Shown: positions 13,945 to 24,096, counted from the first letter of the stretch. The stretch is 29,636 bases of DNA from Thermoplasmata archaeon (GCA_021819605.1 JAKAQT010000003.1:1-29636), one strand, 5' to 3'. Made by a program: numbers and translations. The notes: generated by a model not told the origin, from the sequence alone.

Positions 13945-15699
13945 ATGGCTGAAGAAGAAGTTATAGCTGAAAGATCTGATCGAAAATTAAGAATGAGCCT
14001 CAATACCTGGGACCTTCTATTCCTCAGTCTTGGTGGGATAATAGGTTCGGGGTGGCTCTTTGCAGCGTACGCCGCTTCTTCAATCGCTGGTCCGGCCGCC
14101 ATACTTTCATGGATTATTGGAGGTGTAATTGTGCTCATAATTGCATTGAACTATGCTGAGCTGGGTGCAATGATACCGAGGTCGGGTGCGATTGTTAGAT
14201 ATGGGCAGTACTCTCATGGGAATCTGGCAGGGTATTTCATGGCGTGGGCATATTTCCTATCTGCCGTGTCTGTTCCTGCAATTGAGGCTGAAGCTGTGGT
14301 TGAATACGCGAGTCCTTACATATCTCACCTGTACAACGGTGTGGTTCTGCAACCTCTGGGCATATTGTTTGCAGCGCTCCTGATGGTGTTTTTCTTCTTC
14401 CTGAACTATTTCGGGATAAGGGTTATGGGAAAGACAAATACAGGAATGACGTGGTGGAAACTCATTCTACCCTTGGTGACAATACTCCTGCTTGTATCCG
14501 TGAGGTTCGACCTTGCAAACTTTTCAAGCGTATTCTCTGGAACATTTGCTGGAGTAAAGGTAGTTTCGTCCAGCTCAGGTTTCATGCCATACGGTTTTGC
14601 TCCGGTAATGTCTGCCGTCGCAACATCAGGAATAGTGTTCTCGTTCCTCGGGTTCAGGCAGGGGCTTGATTATGGTGGAGAGTCCAGGACCCCCCAGAGA
14701 TCTATACCAATTGCCACAGTAGGATCTGTTCTCATTGGCATACTGGTTTATGTTCTCCTGCAGGTTGCATTCATAGGTGCTATCAACTTCCACTCACTGG
14801 GTATTCCAAATGGCGCATGGGCACTTCTGCAGGCTAATTCTTCGGGCGCATTCATAACGCACCCCATATCTTACCTTAACGGTGCGCCATTTGCCTCCAT
14901 AGCCTCATCGGTTGGCCTAGTCATGCTCACATACGTTCTGTTTGCTGATGCGTATGTTTCACCCAGCGGAACATTGAATGTGTATCTTGGAACATCCATG
15001 AGGACACTTTATGGAACTGCTGCTCTGGGATACCTTCCTTCTTCCATGCTGAAGATTGACCAGAAGAGGCGCATACCGGTAATGCCCTTAATTGTGTCAC
15101 TTATAGTTGGGATCATATTCTTTGCACCGTTCCCAAGCTGGTACAAGCTGGTGGGATTTATAACCAGTGCCACAGTGTTCACATACCTGATTGGGGGTCC
15201 TGCCCTGAGGTCACTGAGAAGGAACGCCAAAGAACTAAAACGCCCGTTCACGCTTCCAGGATCAGCGATACTGGCTCCTCTGGCATTCATCGGTGCATCC
15301 CTTGTGGTTTACTGGTCAGGCTGGCCTCTGGTGGGAGATCTTGCAATCGCAATTTTCATAGGTCTGGTTGTGTACGTGATATTCTTCCTGCTCAAGCAGA
15401 AGAATGACCCCACGAGGCAGAAGATACACACCTGGGAGTTCGTAAAGTCCGGCATCTGGGTTCCCGTGTACATATTGGTTCTGTCTGCAGAATCATTCCT
15501 TGGTGAAACCGCACTGGGCGGATCAAACCGTGTGCCATATCCATGGGACCTCATAATGGTCATAATTGTGGCAATCGCGTTCTACTTCTGGGCTGAGCAC
15601 AGCGGAATAAGAACACAGGAAATAGAGGAGATTGTGACACTTGATTCGCAGTACCTGACTTCAGACGAGGAACCATTTGGCAGCAAAGGAGGTGCATAA
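13945..15699 (+). CDS. APC-superfamily amino acid permease
   Basis: The 584-residue protein starts with a charged head (MAEEEVIAERSDRKLRMSLN) and then the APC signature LLFLSLGGIIGSGWLFAAY in helix 1, with the unwound GSG segment that contacts substrate. AELGAMIPRSGAIVRYGQY follows helix 2, as in amino acid transporters. About twelve or more membrane helices run to the end, with a basic loop LRRNAKELKRPFTL between later helices, the usual APC position. It is longer than the classic 450-500 residues because of extra C-terminal helices (about 480-565). It probably imports an amino acid or amine using a proton or other cation gradient; the substrate is unknown. A second gene encoding a two-helix protein follows after one base. 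Confidence 0.93.
   Translation: MAEEEVIAERSDRKLRMSLNTWDLLFLSLGGIIGSGWLFAAYAASSIAGPAAILSWIIGGVIVLIIALNYAELGAMIPRSGAIVRYGQYSHGNLAGYFMAWAYFLSAVSVPAIEAEAVVEYASPYISHLYNGVVLQPLGILFAALLMVFFFFLNYFGIRVMGKTNTGMTWWKLILPLVTILLLVSVRFDLANFSSVFSGTFAGVKVVSSSSGFMPYGFAPVMSAVATSGIVFSFLGFRQGLDYGGESRTPQRSIPIATVGSVLIGILVYVLLQVAFIGAINFHSLGIPNGAWALLQANSSGAFITHPISYLNGAPFASIASSVGLVMLTYVLFADAYVSPSGTLNVYLGTSMRTLYGTAALGYLPSSMLKIDQKRRIPVMPLIVSLIVGIIFFAPFPSWYKLVGFITSATVFTYLIGGPALRSLRRNAKELKRPFTLPGSAILAPLAFIGASLVVYWSGWPLVGDLAIAIFIGLVVYVIFFLLKQKNDPTRQKIHTWEFVKSGIWVPVYILVLSAESFLGETALGGSNRVPYPWDLIMVIIVAIAFYFWAEHSGIRTQEIEEIVTLDSQYLTSDEEPFGSKGGA
15685..15694 (+). promoter_or_regulatory. Strong Shine-Dalgarno site for the small downstream gene
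   Basis: AAAGGAGGTG inside the end of the permease gene is complementary to the 16S 3' end and lies six bases before ATG 15701. It fixes that start rather than the earlier in-frame ATG at 15677, and shows that the microprotein is translated from the permease mRNA. Confidence 0.75.
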
Positions 15700-15700
15700 A

Positions 15701-15919
15701 ATGAACAAATACGTATCCGGTGCACTTATCTCAATAGTTATAGGAGCCATAGGCCTGGGATTGCTGATATATCAGACGCTGCAGACTGCCAGCGTCGGTG
15801 TAGATGTGAATGTCATTCCACCAATAGGCATCCTATACGCCTTTATCTTCGCAGCTGGAGTGATTGCTGCCATAGCGCTTATAAGCCTTAACTCAAAATC
15901 AGCAGTAGTCAGGAAATAA
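15701..15919 (+). CDS. 72-residue two-helix membrane protein coupled to the APC permease
   Basis: The protein MNKYVSGALISIVIGAIGLG... has two hydrophobic helices (about 5-24 and 42-63) joined by a loop containing VGVDVNVIPP, and a basic tail (VVRK). It begins one base after the permease stop with a strong Shine-Dalgarno site, so the two proteins are almost certainly made together. I do not know the family. The arrangement suggests a small accessory subunit or stabiliser of the transporter, by analogy with other transporters that carry small membrane partners; that is inference. Oligo-T stretches follow, ending the operon. Confidence 0.78.
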   Translation: MNKYVSGALISIVIGAIGLGLLIYQTLQTASVGVDVNVIPPIGILYAFIFAAGVIAAIALISLNSKSAVVRK

Positions 15920-15933
15920 TCCTATTTCCCCTA

Positions 15934-15970
15934 TTTTTTAGATTTATCTCGAAGTTTTTTACAATTTTTT
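15934..15970 (+). terminator. Oligo-T terminator after the permease operon
   Basis: Three runs of six T (15934-15939, 15955-15960, 15965-15970) follow the last gene. Archaeal RNA polymerase stops at such T-runs without needing a hairpin. Confidence 0.55.
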
Positions 15971-16116
15971 CCTTCATATCAAGTGTTCTGCATTTTCATT
16001 TCAATTGGGTAAAACAAGGGTCTATAAAAATCGATTAAGAGGAAAATTCAAACCTGATTGCGAAAGAATAGATAATGGTAAAAGAAAAATCTTCAATAAA
16101 ATGAAAAGTTGGCACC

Positions 16117-16548
16117 TTACGGCGTGATTTTTATGGCTCTAGTTGGGCACACACTTTCGCATGCCATACAGAATATGCATTCGCTTTCCCTTACAGGATC
16201 GCACTTGTCGGTTCTGTATTTGTCCCATTCCGGGGTACCCTTTTCTATCTTCTTGTCATTGCCGGTTCCCATCTGGCCGGGATTGAGTTCCCATTCGTAA
16301 AGAGTTACAGGGCACACATCCATGCATGCTCCGTCAGCTATGCAGGTTTCCCAGTCCACTGCAACGTGTGAACCATGAATTCCCAGTTTCGTGGGGTAAG
16401 GCTTTCCAGCTGCATCCATTCTCTGCTTGCCTTCAGCCCTTACATCATGGTCGTGATGCTTTCCAGTTACTGGGTAGTTAGCAGTATCTTCCAAAAAATT
16501 CTCATCAATTGGTTTTGGCTTGTAATCTAGTGTTTCCAGTTTGACCAA
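16117..16548 (-). CDS. zfx: Zinc-containing ferredoxin (7Fe-type), TTG start
   Basis: The 143-residue protein combines an N-terminal zinc extension with a two-cluster ferredoxin fold. Likely zinc ligands are H31 and H34 (HHDH), H58 (LGIH) and D117 (CDPV), matching H16, H19, H34 and D76 of the Sulfolobus protein. Cluster I is CIADGACMDVCP (C69, C75, C79) with Asp at the usual second cysteine position, favouring [3Fe-4S]; cluster II is CIFCMACESVCP (C124, C127, C130, C134). It is a soluble electron carrier, for example for 2-oxoacid oxidoreductases. The start is TTG at 16548, with AGGTGATC (16551-16558), fully complementary to the 16S 3' end, just before it. Its TATA box lies within a perfect inverted repeat. 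Confidence 0.96.
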   Translation of the reverse strand: MVKLETLDYKPKPIDENFLEDTANYPVTGKHHDHDVRAEGKQRMDAAGKPYPTKLGIHGSHVAVDWETCIADGACMDVCPVTLYEWELNPGQMGTGNDKKIEKGTPEWDKYRTDKCDPVRESECIFCMACESVCPTRAIKITP

Positions 16549-16567
16549 ATGATCACCTAATTCGATA

Positions 16568-16598
16568 TCACCAGATTCCTATATAAATTATCTGGTGA
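16568..16598 (-). promoter_or_regulatory. Zinc-ferredoxin promoter: TATA box inside a perfect 9-bp inverted repeat
   Basis: TCACCAGAT (16568-16576) and ATCTGGTGA (16590-16598) are exact reverse complements, 13 bases apart. The minus-strand TATA box (ATTTATATAGG) occupies the spacer. A protein bound to this palindrome would sit on the TATA box, the classic position of an archaeal repressor. Next to it, AAACCC-GCTT-GGGTTT (16598-16613) forms a second small palindrome. Confidence 0.6.
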
Positions 16599-16775
16599 AA
16601 CCCGCTTGGGTTTTTCCTGATTATGATCATAAATTGCCCTGTTCTTGCAATGCTGCTAACAGGTTCCCGTTCCAGGATATCTCAATATGACCAAATCTCA
16701 ATTCAGATATCTCACATTTTGTCAGGAAATGGAAAGAGATTCATAACCAGAGTTCCAATGGTATTAATTTCTGAT
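16599..16775. other. Intergenic region between zfx and purM, no gene seen
   Basis: The gap between the two divergent genes holds the two promoters and the palindromes described for zfx. I see no convincing ORF or RNA in the middle part. Confidence 0.4.
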
Positions 16776-16785
16776 AAAAATTTAT
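16776..16785 (+). promoter_or_regulatory. TATA-like box of purM
   Basis: AAAAATTTAT is centred about 27 nt before ATG 16808, which favours that start over the ATG at 16784 that overlaps the box. Confidence 0.5.
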
Positions 16786-16807
16786 GTTATGGTGTAATAT
16801 CCCATGT

Positions 16808-17824
16808 ATGCCTAAAAGCGAGCCTCAGGTAATTAACCGGAAAGTTGTAGGAGATTTTGTTAGCTCATTCATAAGGCAGCTGAAATACAAGCGTGAGGAT
16901 TTCAAGACCATCGGAACATTCGGTGGGTTCACTTCTCTGATAGATCTGGGTAATTTTGCCGTCTCACTTAACAATGACGGGGTTGGTACCAAGACAATTA
17001 TTGCTGAAGAGGCGCAGAGATACGACACCATAGGTATTGATTGCATTGCAATGAATGTCAATGATGCCATAACGGCTGGAGCGGAGCCAATTGCAATGGT
17101 AGATTACATATCCCTTCGCGAGCCGGATGCGGAAATGGCCAAGAATCTTGGAACAGGCTTCAACGTTGGGGCTCAGATGTCCAACATCACGATTGTTGGG
17201 GGCGAAACCGCAATCGTACCTGACCTCATCAATCATATAGATATTTCCGGGACGTCTCTTGGAATAGCCCAGAAATCGCAAATAATCAATGGAGAGAAAA
17301 TTCATGACGGGGACCTTATCTTCGCTCTTCAGAGCAGCGGCCTTCATTCCAACGGTTATACAACAGTAAGAAAAATAATCAAGGATAATGGGCTTGGCTT
17401 GATGGATAAGTTTCCCGGGGATACAAAGAAGACTGTTGATGTTTTGCTGGAACCCACCAGAATATATGTTAGGGAAATTATGGACATCATGAATATAGTC
17501 AATATCAAGGGGATGGCAAATATTACTGGGGGCGGCATAAAGAATCTGACAAGGATGAAGGACATGAAGTACGTCATCTCTGATCCCATAGAGCCCCAGA
17601 ATGTATTCAAGAAGCTCATGGAAATGGGACAGCTTTCCAATGAGCAGATGTATGAAATTTTCAACATGGGCATGGGATATGTAATAGTTGTTGATCCGGA
17701 AAGCAGGATTGATTTCATGAGCACCCTCAGGAACAGGGTGCATTTCAAGGAAATTGGCCACGTGGAAAACGGGTCCGGAATAGAAATACCCTCGCTGGAA
17801 CTGAATTATTCCGGTTACTACTAA
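16808..17824 (+). CDS. purM: Phosphoribosylformylglycinamidine cyclo-ligase (AIR synthetase)
   Basis: The 338-residue protein has the AIRS fold: an N-terminal domain with TIGTFGGFTSLIDL, the conserved DGVGTK in LNNDGVGTKTIIAEEA, NVNDAITAGAEPIAMVDYI and TIVGGETA; and a C-terminal domain with SSGLHSNGYTTVRKI and NITGGGIKNL. PurM closes the imidazole ring (FGAM to AIR) in purine synthesis, using ATP. It is a single-gene unit here rather than part of a pur operon. The start at 16808 (MPKSEPQVINRKV) fits family alignment and promoter distance; an earlier ATG would add eight unrelated residues. Formyl-THF from the fhs enzyme may feed the same pathway. Confidence 0.96.
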   Translation: MPKSEPQVINRKVVGDFVSSFIRQLKYKREDFKTIGTFGGFTSLIDLGNFAVSLNNDGVGTKTIIAEEAQRYDTIGIDCIAMNVNDAITAGAEPIAMVDYISLREPDAEMAKNLGTGFNVGAQMSNITIVGGETAIVPDLINHIDISGTSLGIAQKSQIINGEKIHDGDLIFALQSSGLHSNGYTTVRKIIKDNGLGLMDKFPGDTKKTVDVLLEPTRIYVREIMDIMNIVNIKGMANITGGGIKNLTRMKDMKYVISDPIEPQNVFKKLMEMGQLSNEQMYEIFNMGMGYVIVVDPESRIDFMSTLRNRVHFKEIGHVENGSGIEIPSLELNYSGYY

Positions 17825-17847
17825 TTTTTCTATATTTAAGTATTTTT
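17825..17847 (+). terminator. T-rich terminator after purM
   Basis: Two T5 runs (17825-17829 and 17843-17847) follow directly behind the purM stop codon. Confidence 0.45.
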
Positions 17848-17868
17848 GTCTGAATTTGATACAGTTAA

Positions 17869-17880
17869 GTTAAATTATTG
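17869..17880 (+). promoter_or_regulatory. TATA-like box of the NifX-like gene
   Basis: AGTTAAATTATT is centred about 25 nt before ATG 17899; the mRNA should be leaderless. Confidence 0.5.
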
Positions 17881-17898
17881 ATTTGAATACAAGGTATT

Positions 17899-18249
17899 AT
17901 GAAAATAGTGGCTGTTGTGGACGAGGAGAACTACGTTACACCCCTGGAGTATGGAAACTCCATAATGCTCATAGACGATGAAAGCAAGCAGATAAAGGAA
18001 TACGAGAACCCAGGTTTCGGTTCCCCATATGGGGGGAAGGAAAGATGCATGCAGGGAATACTTTCGCTTAAACCTGATGCGATCGTTGTGAAGGAGGGAG
18101 TTCTCTGCCCTGGATCTTATCACATGTCCCTTGGAAAAATGAAGTACATTCCTGTAGACGAGGAGAAGCTTGACGACATAATGAAGAACCTTCCAGAACT
18201 TAAGGAAAAGGCAGTGAATGAACTGGCTTTTGAAATGTTCCGCGAGTAA
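17899..18249 (+). CDS. NifX/NifB-like (dinitrogenase iron-molybdenum cofactor fold) protein
   Basis: The 116-residue protein begins MKIVAVVDEENYVTPLEYGN and shows the RNase H-like fold of the NifX/MTH1175 group: a first strand, a loop, the strand IMLIDDESKQIKEYENPGFG, then helix and strand LKPDAIVVKEGVLCPGSYHM. The family's usual glycine-rich segment and histidine are replaced by a Cys-Pro-Gly-Ser-Tyr-His. There are two cysteines, C50 and C70. Proteins of this kind bind iron-sulfur or molybdenum-iron clusters or act outside nitrogen fixation; archaea without nif genes also carry them. No nif genes are nearby. It converges with an HTH_10 regulator gene whose stop is five bases away. The family assignment is moderate. 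Confidence 0.68.
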   Translation: MKIVAVVDEENYVTPLEYGNSIMLIDDESKQIKEYENPGFGSPYGGKERCMQGILSLKPDAIVVKEGVLCPGSYHMSLGKMKYIPVDEEKLDDIMKNLPELKEKAVNELAFEMFRE

Positions 18250-18254
18250 AATTT

Positions 18255-18875
18255 TCAGAGCTTGTTTTCCAGATAATATTTTATTATTTTCTTTACGCCT
18301 CTTCTAAGGACATCAGACAGGGATGCAGGCGACACATCAATCTGTTTAGCGATCTCAGTCAGGGACATTTTTCTGTCCGGATCGAAATAGCCTTTCTCAT
18401 AAGCTTCCTTGATTATTTCTTTTTCCCTCTCGGTGAGGATTTCCGAACTTTCCAGGTGCGTTTCAAGGATCAGGGGATTCAGCCCAGCTTCCTGCAGGTC
18501 CTTTTCAAGGATCTTGAGTTTCACAGGATTCTGGAGGAGAACGCGGTAGAGTATCTTATTTCCCTTTAGTGCCTTGGTGCTTATCACCACAAGTTGAGAG
18601 GAGGCGAAAAACCTGCAGGCCGAGCAGCTTCGAGACTCAGCCCAGAATCCGTTCTTCCCAACACGTATGACGTTTGTTGAAAGCTTCCTCAGGTCTGATC
18701 CCACCATGTCCACGTCAGAGTCTACAGTAATATGGTGCAAGGTAAGGTCTTCACCTATTCGGAGTCTTTCAACCGAGGCCTTTGCACCAACGGTGTTAAC
18801 GTAATTTGTTATGAGACAGTCGGACCTGGTGACTTCAATCAGTGCCTCCACTGCACCCTTATCTTTCAGGGACAC
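18255..18875 (-). CDS. HTH_10-family transcription regulator with a CxxC pair, GTG start
   Basis: The 206-residue protein ends in a clear HTH_10 (bacterio-opsin activator-type) DNA-binding domain, about 148-203: LTEREKEIIKEAYEKGYFD, then SLTEIAKQIDVSPASLSDVL and RRGVKK. The N-terminal part (1-145) is a ligand- or signal-sensing region with C20 and C84-S-A-C87, which could bind metal or respond to redox state. The start is GTG (18873-18875) with AAGGAAT about eleven bases upstream. The regulated genes are unknown. It lies next to a NifX-like protein and a DUF99 protein, and the neighbourhood is compatible with iron or redox control, but that is inference. Confidence 0.87.
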   Translation of the reverse strand: MSLKDKGAVEALIEVTRSDCLITNYVNTVGAKASVERLRIGEDLTLHHITVDSDVDMVGSDLRKLSTNVIRVGKNGFWAESRSCSACRFFASSQLVVISTKALKGNKILYRVLLQNPVKLKILEKDLQEAGLNPLILETHLESSEILTEREKEIIKEAYEKGYFDPDRKMSLTEIAKQIDVSPASLSDVLRRGVKKIIKYYLENKL

Positions 18876-18936
18876 TTCGATCTATTCCTTATGCCACAAG
18901 TGATAAAACTGTTTTCATTCCGGGCAGTGAATTATG

Positions 18937-19536
18937 TTAATGTTCGGGATCACGCTTCTCCATTGCCCGAGCATACCCATAGATAGTTGAAGCAACAAGA
19001 TGGGCTAACCTTACCGGTTCCGGTAAAATTCCGTCTCCCGAAGTCTTCAGAAGTAGTTTTCTTGCGTCCTCAAGGGTCATTCCTGCATAATTCACTGTGG
19101 TCTCGATTCCTCTAATGTTCATGGAATCCGGATTAATTTTTCTTAGAGTACTTTCCTTGACGAAAGCATCAGGCTCATGCTTGCGAATTGCCATAATCAT
19201 TGCTGTTATATCGGGTTCGCCCTTTCTTACGGAAATAAAAGGCACACAAGTCTTTCCGTAAAATTCTTCCGGATCCAGGATATTGAACCCTGCGAATGTA
19301 ATCCCCTCTGACATTACAACAGAGGGCCGAATCTTCATCATCTCCATAAGACCTGAAATTCTTCCTGTGACGTCACCTCCGTCTATCAATAAGGAATCCG
19401 CAGCAATATTCTCAATCTTTCCATCAAGGCGCATGAGGACACCGACTATGGGGCACACTTTGTCCACTCCTCTGACAAAGGGGCCATCATCGACACCCAG
19501 AATTCTCAGGTCCTTTGCAAAATTAATATGATTCAC
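18937..19536 (-). CDS. DUF99 family protein (endonuclease V-like fold), GTG start
   Basis: The 199-residue protein matches the archaeal DUF99 family, including LRILGVDDGPFVRGVDKVCP, then LIDGGDVTGRISGLMEMM, VVMSEGITFAGFNILDPEEF and GMTLEDARKLLLKTS. DUF99 members have an RNase H-like fold related to endonuclease V, with acidic residues near the N-terminus (D16, D17) and in the DGGDVTG segment; one subfamily has been called endonuclease dU. A role in repair of deaminated bases is likely from family knowledge. The start is GTG at 19536, 22 nt from a TATA-like box. It lies on the same strand as, and upstream of, the HTH_10 gene. Confidence 0.9.
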   Translation of the reverse strand: MNHINFAKDLRILGVDDGPFVRGVDKVCPIVGVLMRLDGKIENIAADSLLIDGGDVTGRISGLMEMMKIRPSVVMSEGITFAGFNILDPEEFYGKTCVPFISVRKGEPDITAMIMAIRKHEPDAFVKESTLRKINPDSMNIRGIETTVNYAGMTLEDARKLLLKTSGDGILPEPVRLAHLVASTIYGYARAMEKRDPEH

Positions 19537-19550
19537 TGGTCTTCATCACA

Positions 19551-19562
19551 CCTGTTAATTAT
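19551..19562 (-). promoter_or_regulatory. TATA-like box of the DUF99 gene
   Basis: The minus strand reads ATAATTAACAGG, about 22 nt from GTG 19536. Confidence 0.4.
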
Positions 19563-19837
19563 GGAGACCAGAAATTAGAATTTTAACAATGCGGTTTTCA
19601 AGCAATTGAAATCAGAAAGAAAGACCAAAAATGATCTTCACATGAGAATATGCATATTTATGGCCTTATTTTAGCATTTGCGAGCAGGAATTCCCCTTTC
19701 ACAAGAGAAAGGATGAAAGCGAACGTATTTGTATCACAAACATATGATATTCATGTCCGCTGGCAGACAGAAGTGAAAGTGGTCGGATTGCATATAGCTT
19801 CATGCGTGCCTGCATCCGTAAAGTCAGGTGACTTAGC
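19563..19837. other. Intergenic region before the IS remnant, no gene seen
   Basis: AT-rich at first, then of mixed composition. Short frames exist on both strands, but none is recognisable. The last part may be further decayed tnpB sequence leading into the remnant at 19838. Confidence 0.35.
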
Positions 19838-19944
19838 ATGAGGGACAGAGTACCTTCGGGCCGAGGGGAATTCAAGCCCATGGAGATTCAGCCAGCAACC
19901 TTTGAAGTGGGAAGCCCCTTTCGAAAGATAGGGGAGGAGGTCAC
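19838..19944 (+). pseudogene. TnpB C-terminal remnant of an IS200/IS605-type element
   Basis: The frame reads MRDRVPSGRGEFKPMEIQPA, then TFEVGSPFR. The segment (VP)SGRGEFKPMEI followed by EVGSPFR is the tail found at the C-terminus of archaeal TnpB/IS1341-type proteins (SGRGE(F/S)-x-P-(V/M)E ... E-(A/V)-GSP). An in-frame stop lies just upstream (TGA at about 19829), so only a tail of about 30 residues survives. It overlaps the element's right end, as usual in this family, where the guide (omega) RNA covers the tnpB 3' end. Recognised from memory of the family, without a search. Confidence 0.5.
19911..19944 (+). mobile_element. Right-end hairpin of an IS200/IS605-type element
   Basis: GAAGCCCC begins a hairpin: CCCCTTTC (19915-19922), loop GAAA, GATAGGGG (19927-19934), with one T-T mismatch. 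It is followed by AGGAGGTCAC. IS605-type elements in archaea end in just this form, GAAGCCCC-stem-loop-GGGGAGGA-x-GTCAC, which is also the 3' scaffold of the TnpB guide RNA. Only the right end remains; no left end or TnpA is seen. Confidence 0.5.
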
Positions 19945-19948
19945 ACGT

Positions 19949-20000
19949 CTATATATACATCAGGTGCAGTGGCAACGGCACTCACCAAAATGCTTATATC
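19949..20000 (+). promoter_or_regulatory. Tandem TATA boxes for 23S rRNA
   Basis: TCTATATATA (19949-19958) and CTTATATC (19993-20000, preceded by the purine-rich AAAATG) are both suitably placed to start a 23S precursor at about 19979 and 20022. The first lies five bases from the IS remnant's end. Which one is used cannot be told from sequence. Confidence 0.5.
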
Positions 20001-20060
20001 TGGGCTTACTATTCCAAGTCTACGCACTTCAAATGCACCTCTTAAGTGAAATTAAGAGGG

Positions 20061-20111
20061 AAGGGTTAGAGGCAATAATGCCGATGAAACCAGATTTCCG
20101 TTTACAGTAAT
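20061..20111 (+). other. 5' arm of the pre-23S processing stem
   Basis: AAGGGT (20061-20066) and CCAGATTTCCG (20090-20100) pair perfectly with ACCCTT (23061-23066) and CGGAAATCTGG (23044-23054). Inside, TTTA (20101-20104) can pair with TAAG (23037-23040), leaving GTC (23041-23043) as a three-base bulge. This is a bulge-helix-bulge-like site for the splicing endonuclease that frees archaeal 23S; the bulge on the 5' side is irregular. Confidence 0.7.
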
Positions 20112-23034
<2,923 letters not shown>

Positions 23035-23066
23035 GCTAAGGTCCGGAAATCTGGTATAATACCCTT
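23035..23066 (+). other. 3' arm of the pre-23S processing stem
   Basis: Contains TAAG, the bulge GTC, CGGAAATCTGG and ACCCTT, which pair with the 5' flank as described at 20061-20111. Together the two arms would bring the 23S ends together for excision. Confidence 0.7.
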
Positions 23067-23072
23067 GTGCGT

Positions 23073-23088
23073 ATTTTTAATTTTTTTT
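23073..23088 (+). terminator. Oligo-T terminator of 23S rRNA
   Basis: TTTTTAATTTTTTTT follows the processing stem, the usual archaeal rRNA stop signal. Confidence 0.65.
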
Positions 23089-23179
23089 GAATTTCAAGTT
23101 AATATGCTGATTCCATAGCACTGGCAAAAAATGAGGATTTGAGAGCCTTCCTGAATATTGAAAGAATTATGGAAAATAT

Positions 23180-24031
23180 TTACCGGACAGTGGCCCGTTT
23201 TTCCATCACATTAAGGAGGTTCTCTGTTATCTTACTGAAAGCTTCTGCTATGGCGTTGCTCTGGCTCACGGAAGGCACTCCGTTGTCGGAACTCTCAACT
23301 ATTTCAGTGTACAGGGGAATCCTGCCCAGGAATGGTACGTTATATTTTTTGGCAGCCTCCTCTCCTCCTCCTCTCTTGAAGATATCTACTGTTTCACCGC
23401 AGTGCGGGCAGACAAAACCGCTCATGTTCTCCACTAGCCCGAGGACCTTCAGTTTCATCTGTGAGGCGAAGTTGATGGCCTTCTTTGCATCGAGAAGGGC
23501 CACATCCTGTGGAGTCACAACCACAACGACACCTTCAACATCAGGGACTATCTGAGCAACACTCAGTGCCTCGTCGCCCGTTCCCGGAGGCATATCCATT
23601 ATGACAAAATCCCTTTCGCCCCAGGCAACATCCTCAAGGAACTGCTGAAGTGCCTTGTGCCTCAGTGCCCCTCTCCATATGACTGCAGTATCCTCTGTGG
23701 GGAGAAGAAATCCCATGGATATGACATCGACGTTGTATTTTGTCTTAACGGGAAGGATCTTGCCCTCCTCGTTAACATCAACCTTTTCGTCTGAGACCCC
23801 AAGCATTTTTGGATCATCGGGCCCGTTTATATCTGCATCAATGAGCCCAACCTTGTAATTCTTGGCCAGGGAAACAGCCAGGTTCACTGATATTGTGGAT
23901 TTGCCCACTCCTCCTTTCCCGCTCATCACCATTATGGTGTGCTTCACTCCCTTGTATTTCGTCGACTTTGGTGGAGGCCCTATTATGGGCTGTGGTGGCG
24001 GCTGGTTCATTTTTATTGTTCCGCTTGGCAT
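23180..24031 (-). CDS. Mrp/ApbC-type iron-sulfur cluster carrier ATPase
   Basis: The 283-residue protein is an archaeal Mrp/NBP35-type P-loop ATPase: deviant Walker A SGKGGVGKST (about 37-46) after a Pro-rich N-terminus, Walker B-like VGLIDADING (62-70), DFVIMDMPPGTGDE (141-153), and the cluster-binding pair C208-P-H-C211. It assembles or carries [4Fe-4S] clusters to target proteins in the cytoplasm, which fits a cell with several Fe-S proteins such as the zinc ferredoxin. The ATG at 24031 has a TATA-like box 25 nt upstream. It converges with the 23S gene, and the HIT gene is divergent from it. Confidence 0.95.
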   Translation of the reverse strand: MPSGTIKMNQPPPQPIIGPPPKSTKYKGVKHTIMVMSGKGGVGKSTISVNLAVSLAKNYKVGLIDADINGPDDPKMLGVSDEKVDVNEEGKILPVKTKYNVDVISMGFLLPTEDTAVIWRGALRHKALQQFLEDVAWGERDFVIMDMPPGTGDEALSVAQIVPDVEGVVVVVTPQDVALLDAKKAINFASQMKLKVLGLVENMSGFVCPHCGETVDIFKRGGGEEAAKKYNVPFLGRIPLYTEIVESSDNGVPSVSQSNAIAEAFSKITENLLNVMEKRATVR

Positions 24032-24050
24032 AATTCCGAATTGCAGTTTT

Positions 24051-24060
24051 GTATTTTAGC
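24051..24060 (-). promoter_or_regulatory. TATA-like box of the Mrp gene
   Basis: The minus strand reads GCTAAAATAC, centred about 25 nt from ATG 24031. Confidence 0.5.
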
Positions 24061-24087
24061 CTGAGCATCCTTACGGGTGCGACAATT

Positions 24088-24096
24088 CTATTAATC
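24088..24096 (+). promoter_or_regulatory. TATA-like box of the HIT gene
   Basis: CTATTAATC is centred about 27 nt before ATG 24119, favouring that start over the in-frame GTG at 24110. Confidence 0.45.

Noticed and set aside
16598..16613. AAACCC-GCTT-GGGTTT as a terminator
   Set aside because: No gene ends nearby; the position upstream of the zfx promoter fits a regulatory palindrome better.
16964..17761. 265-codon frame on the minus strand
   Set aside because: Antisense to purM, which is a full-length, highly conserved gene.
23139..23555. 138-codon frame on the plus strand
   Set aside because: Antisense to the Mrp ATPase gene; no family resemblance.
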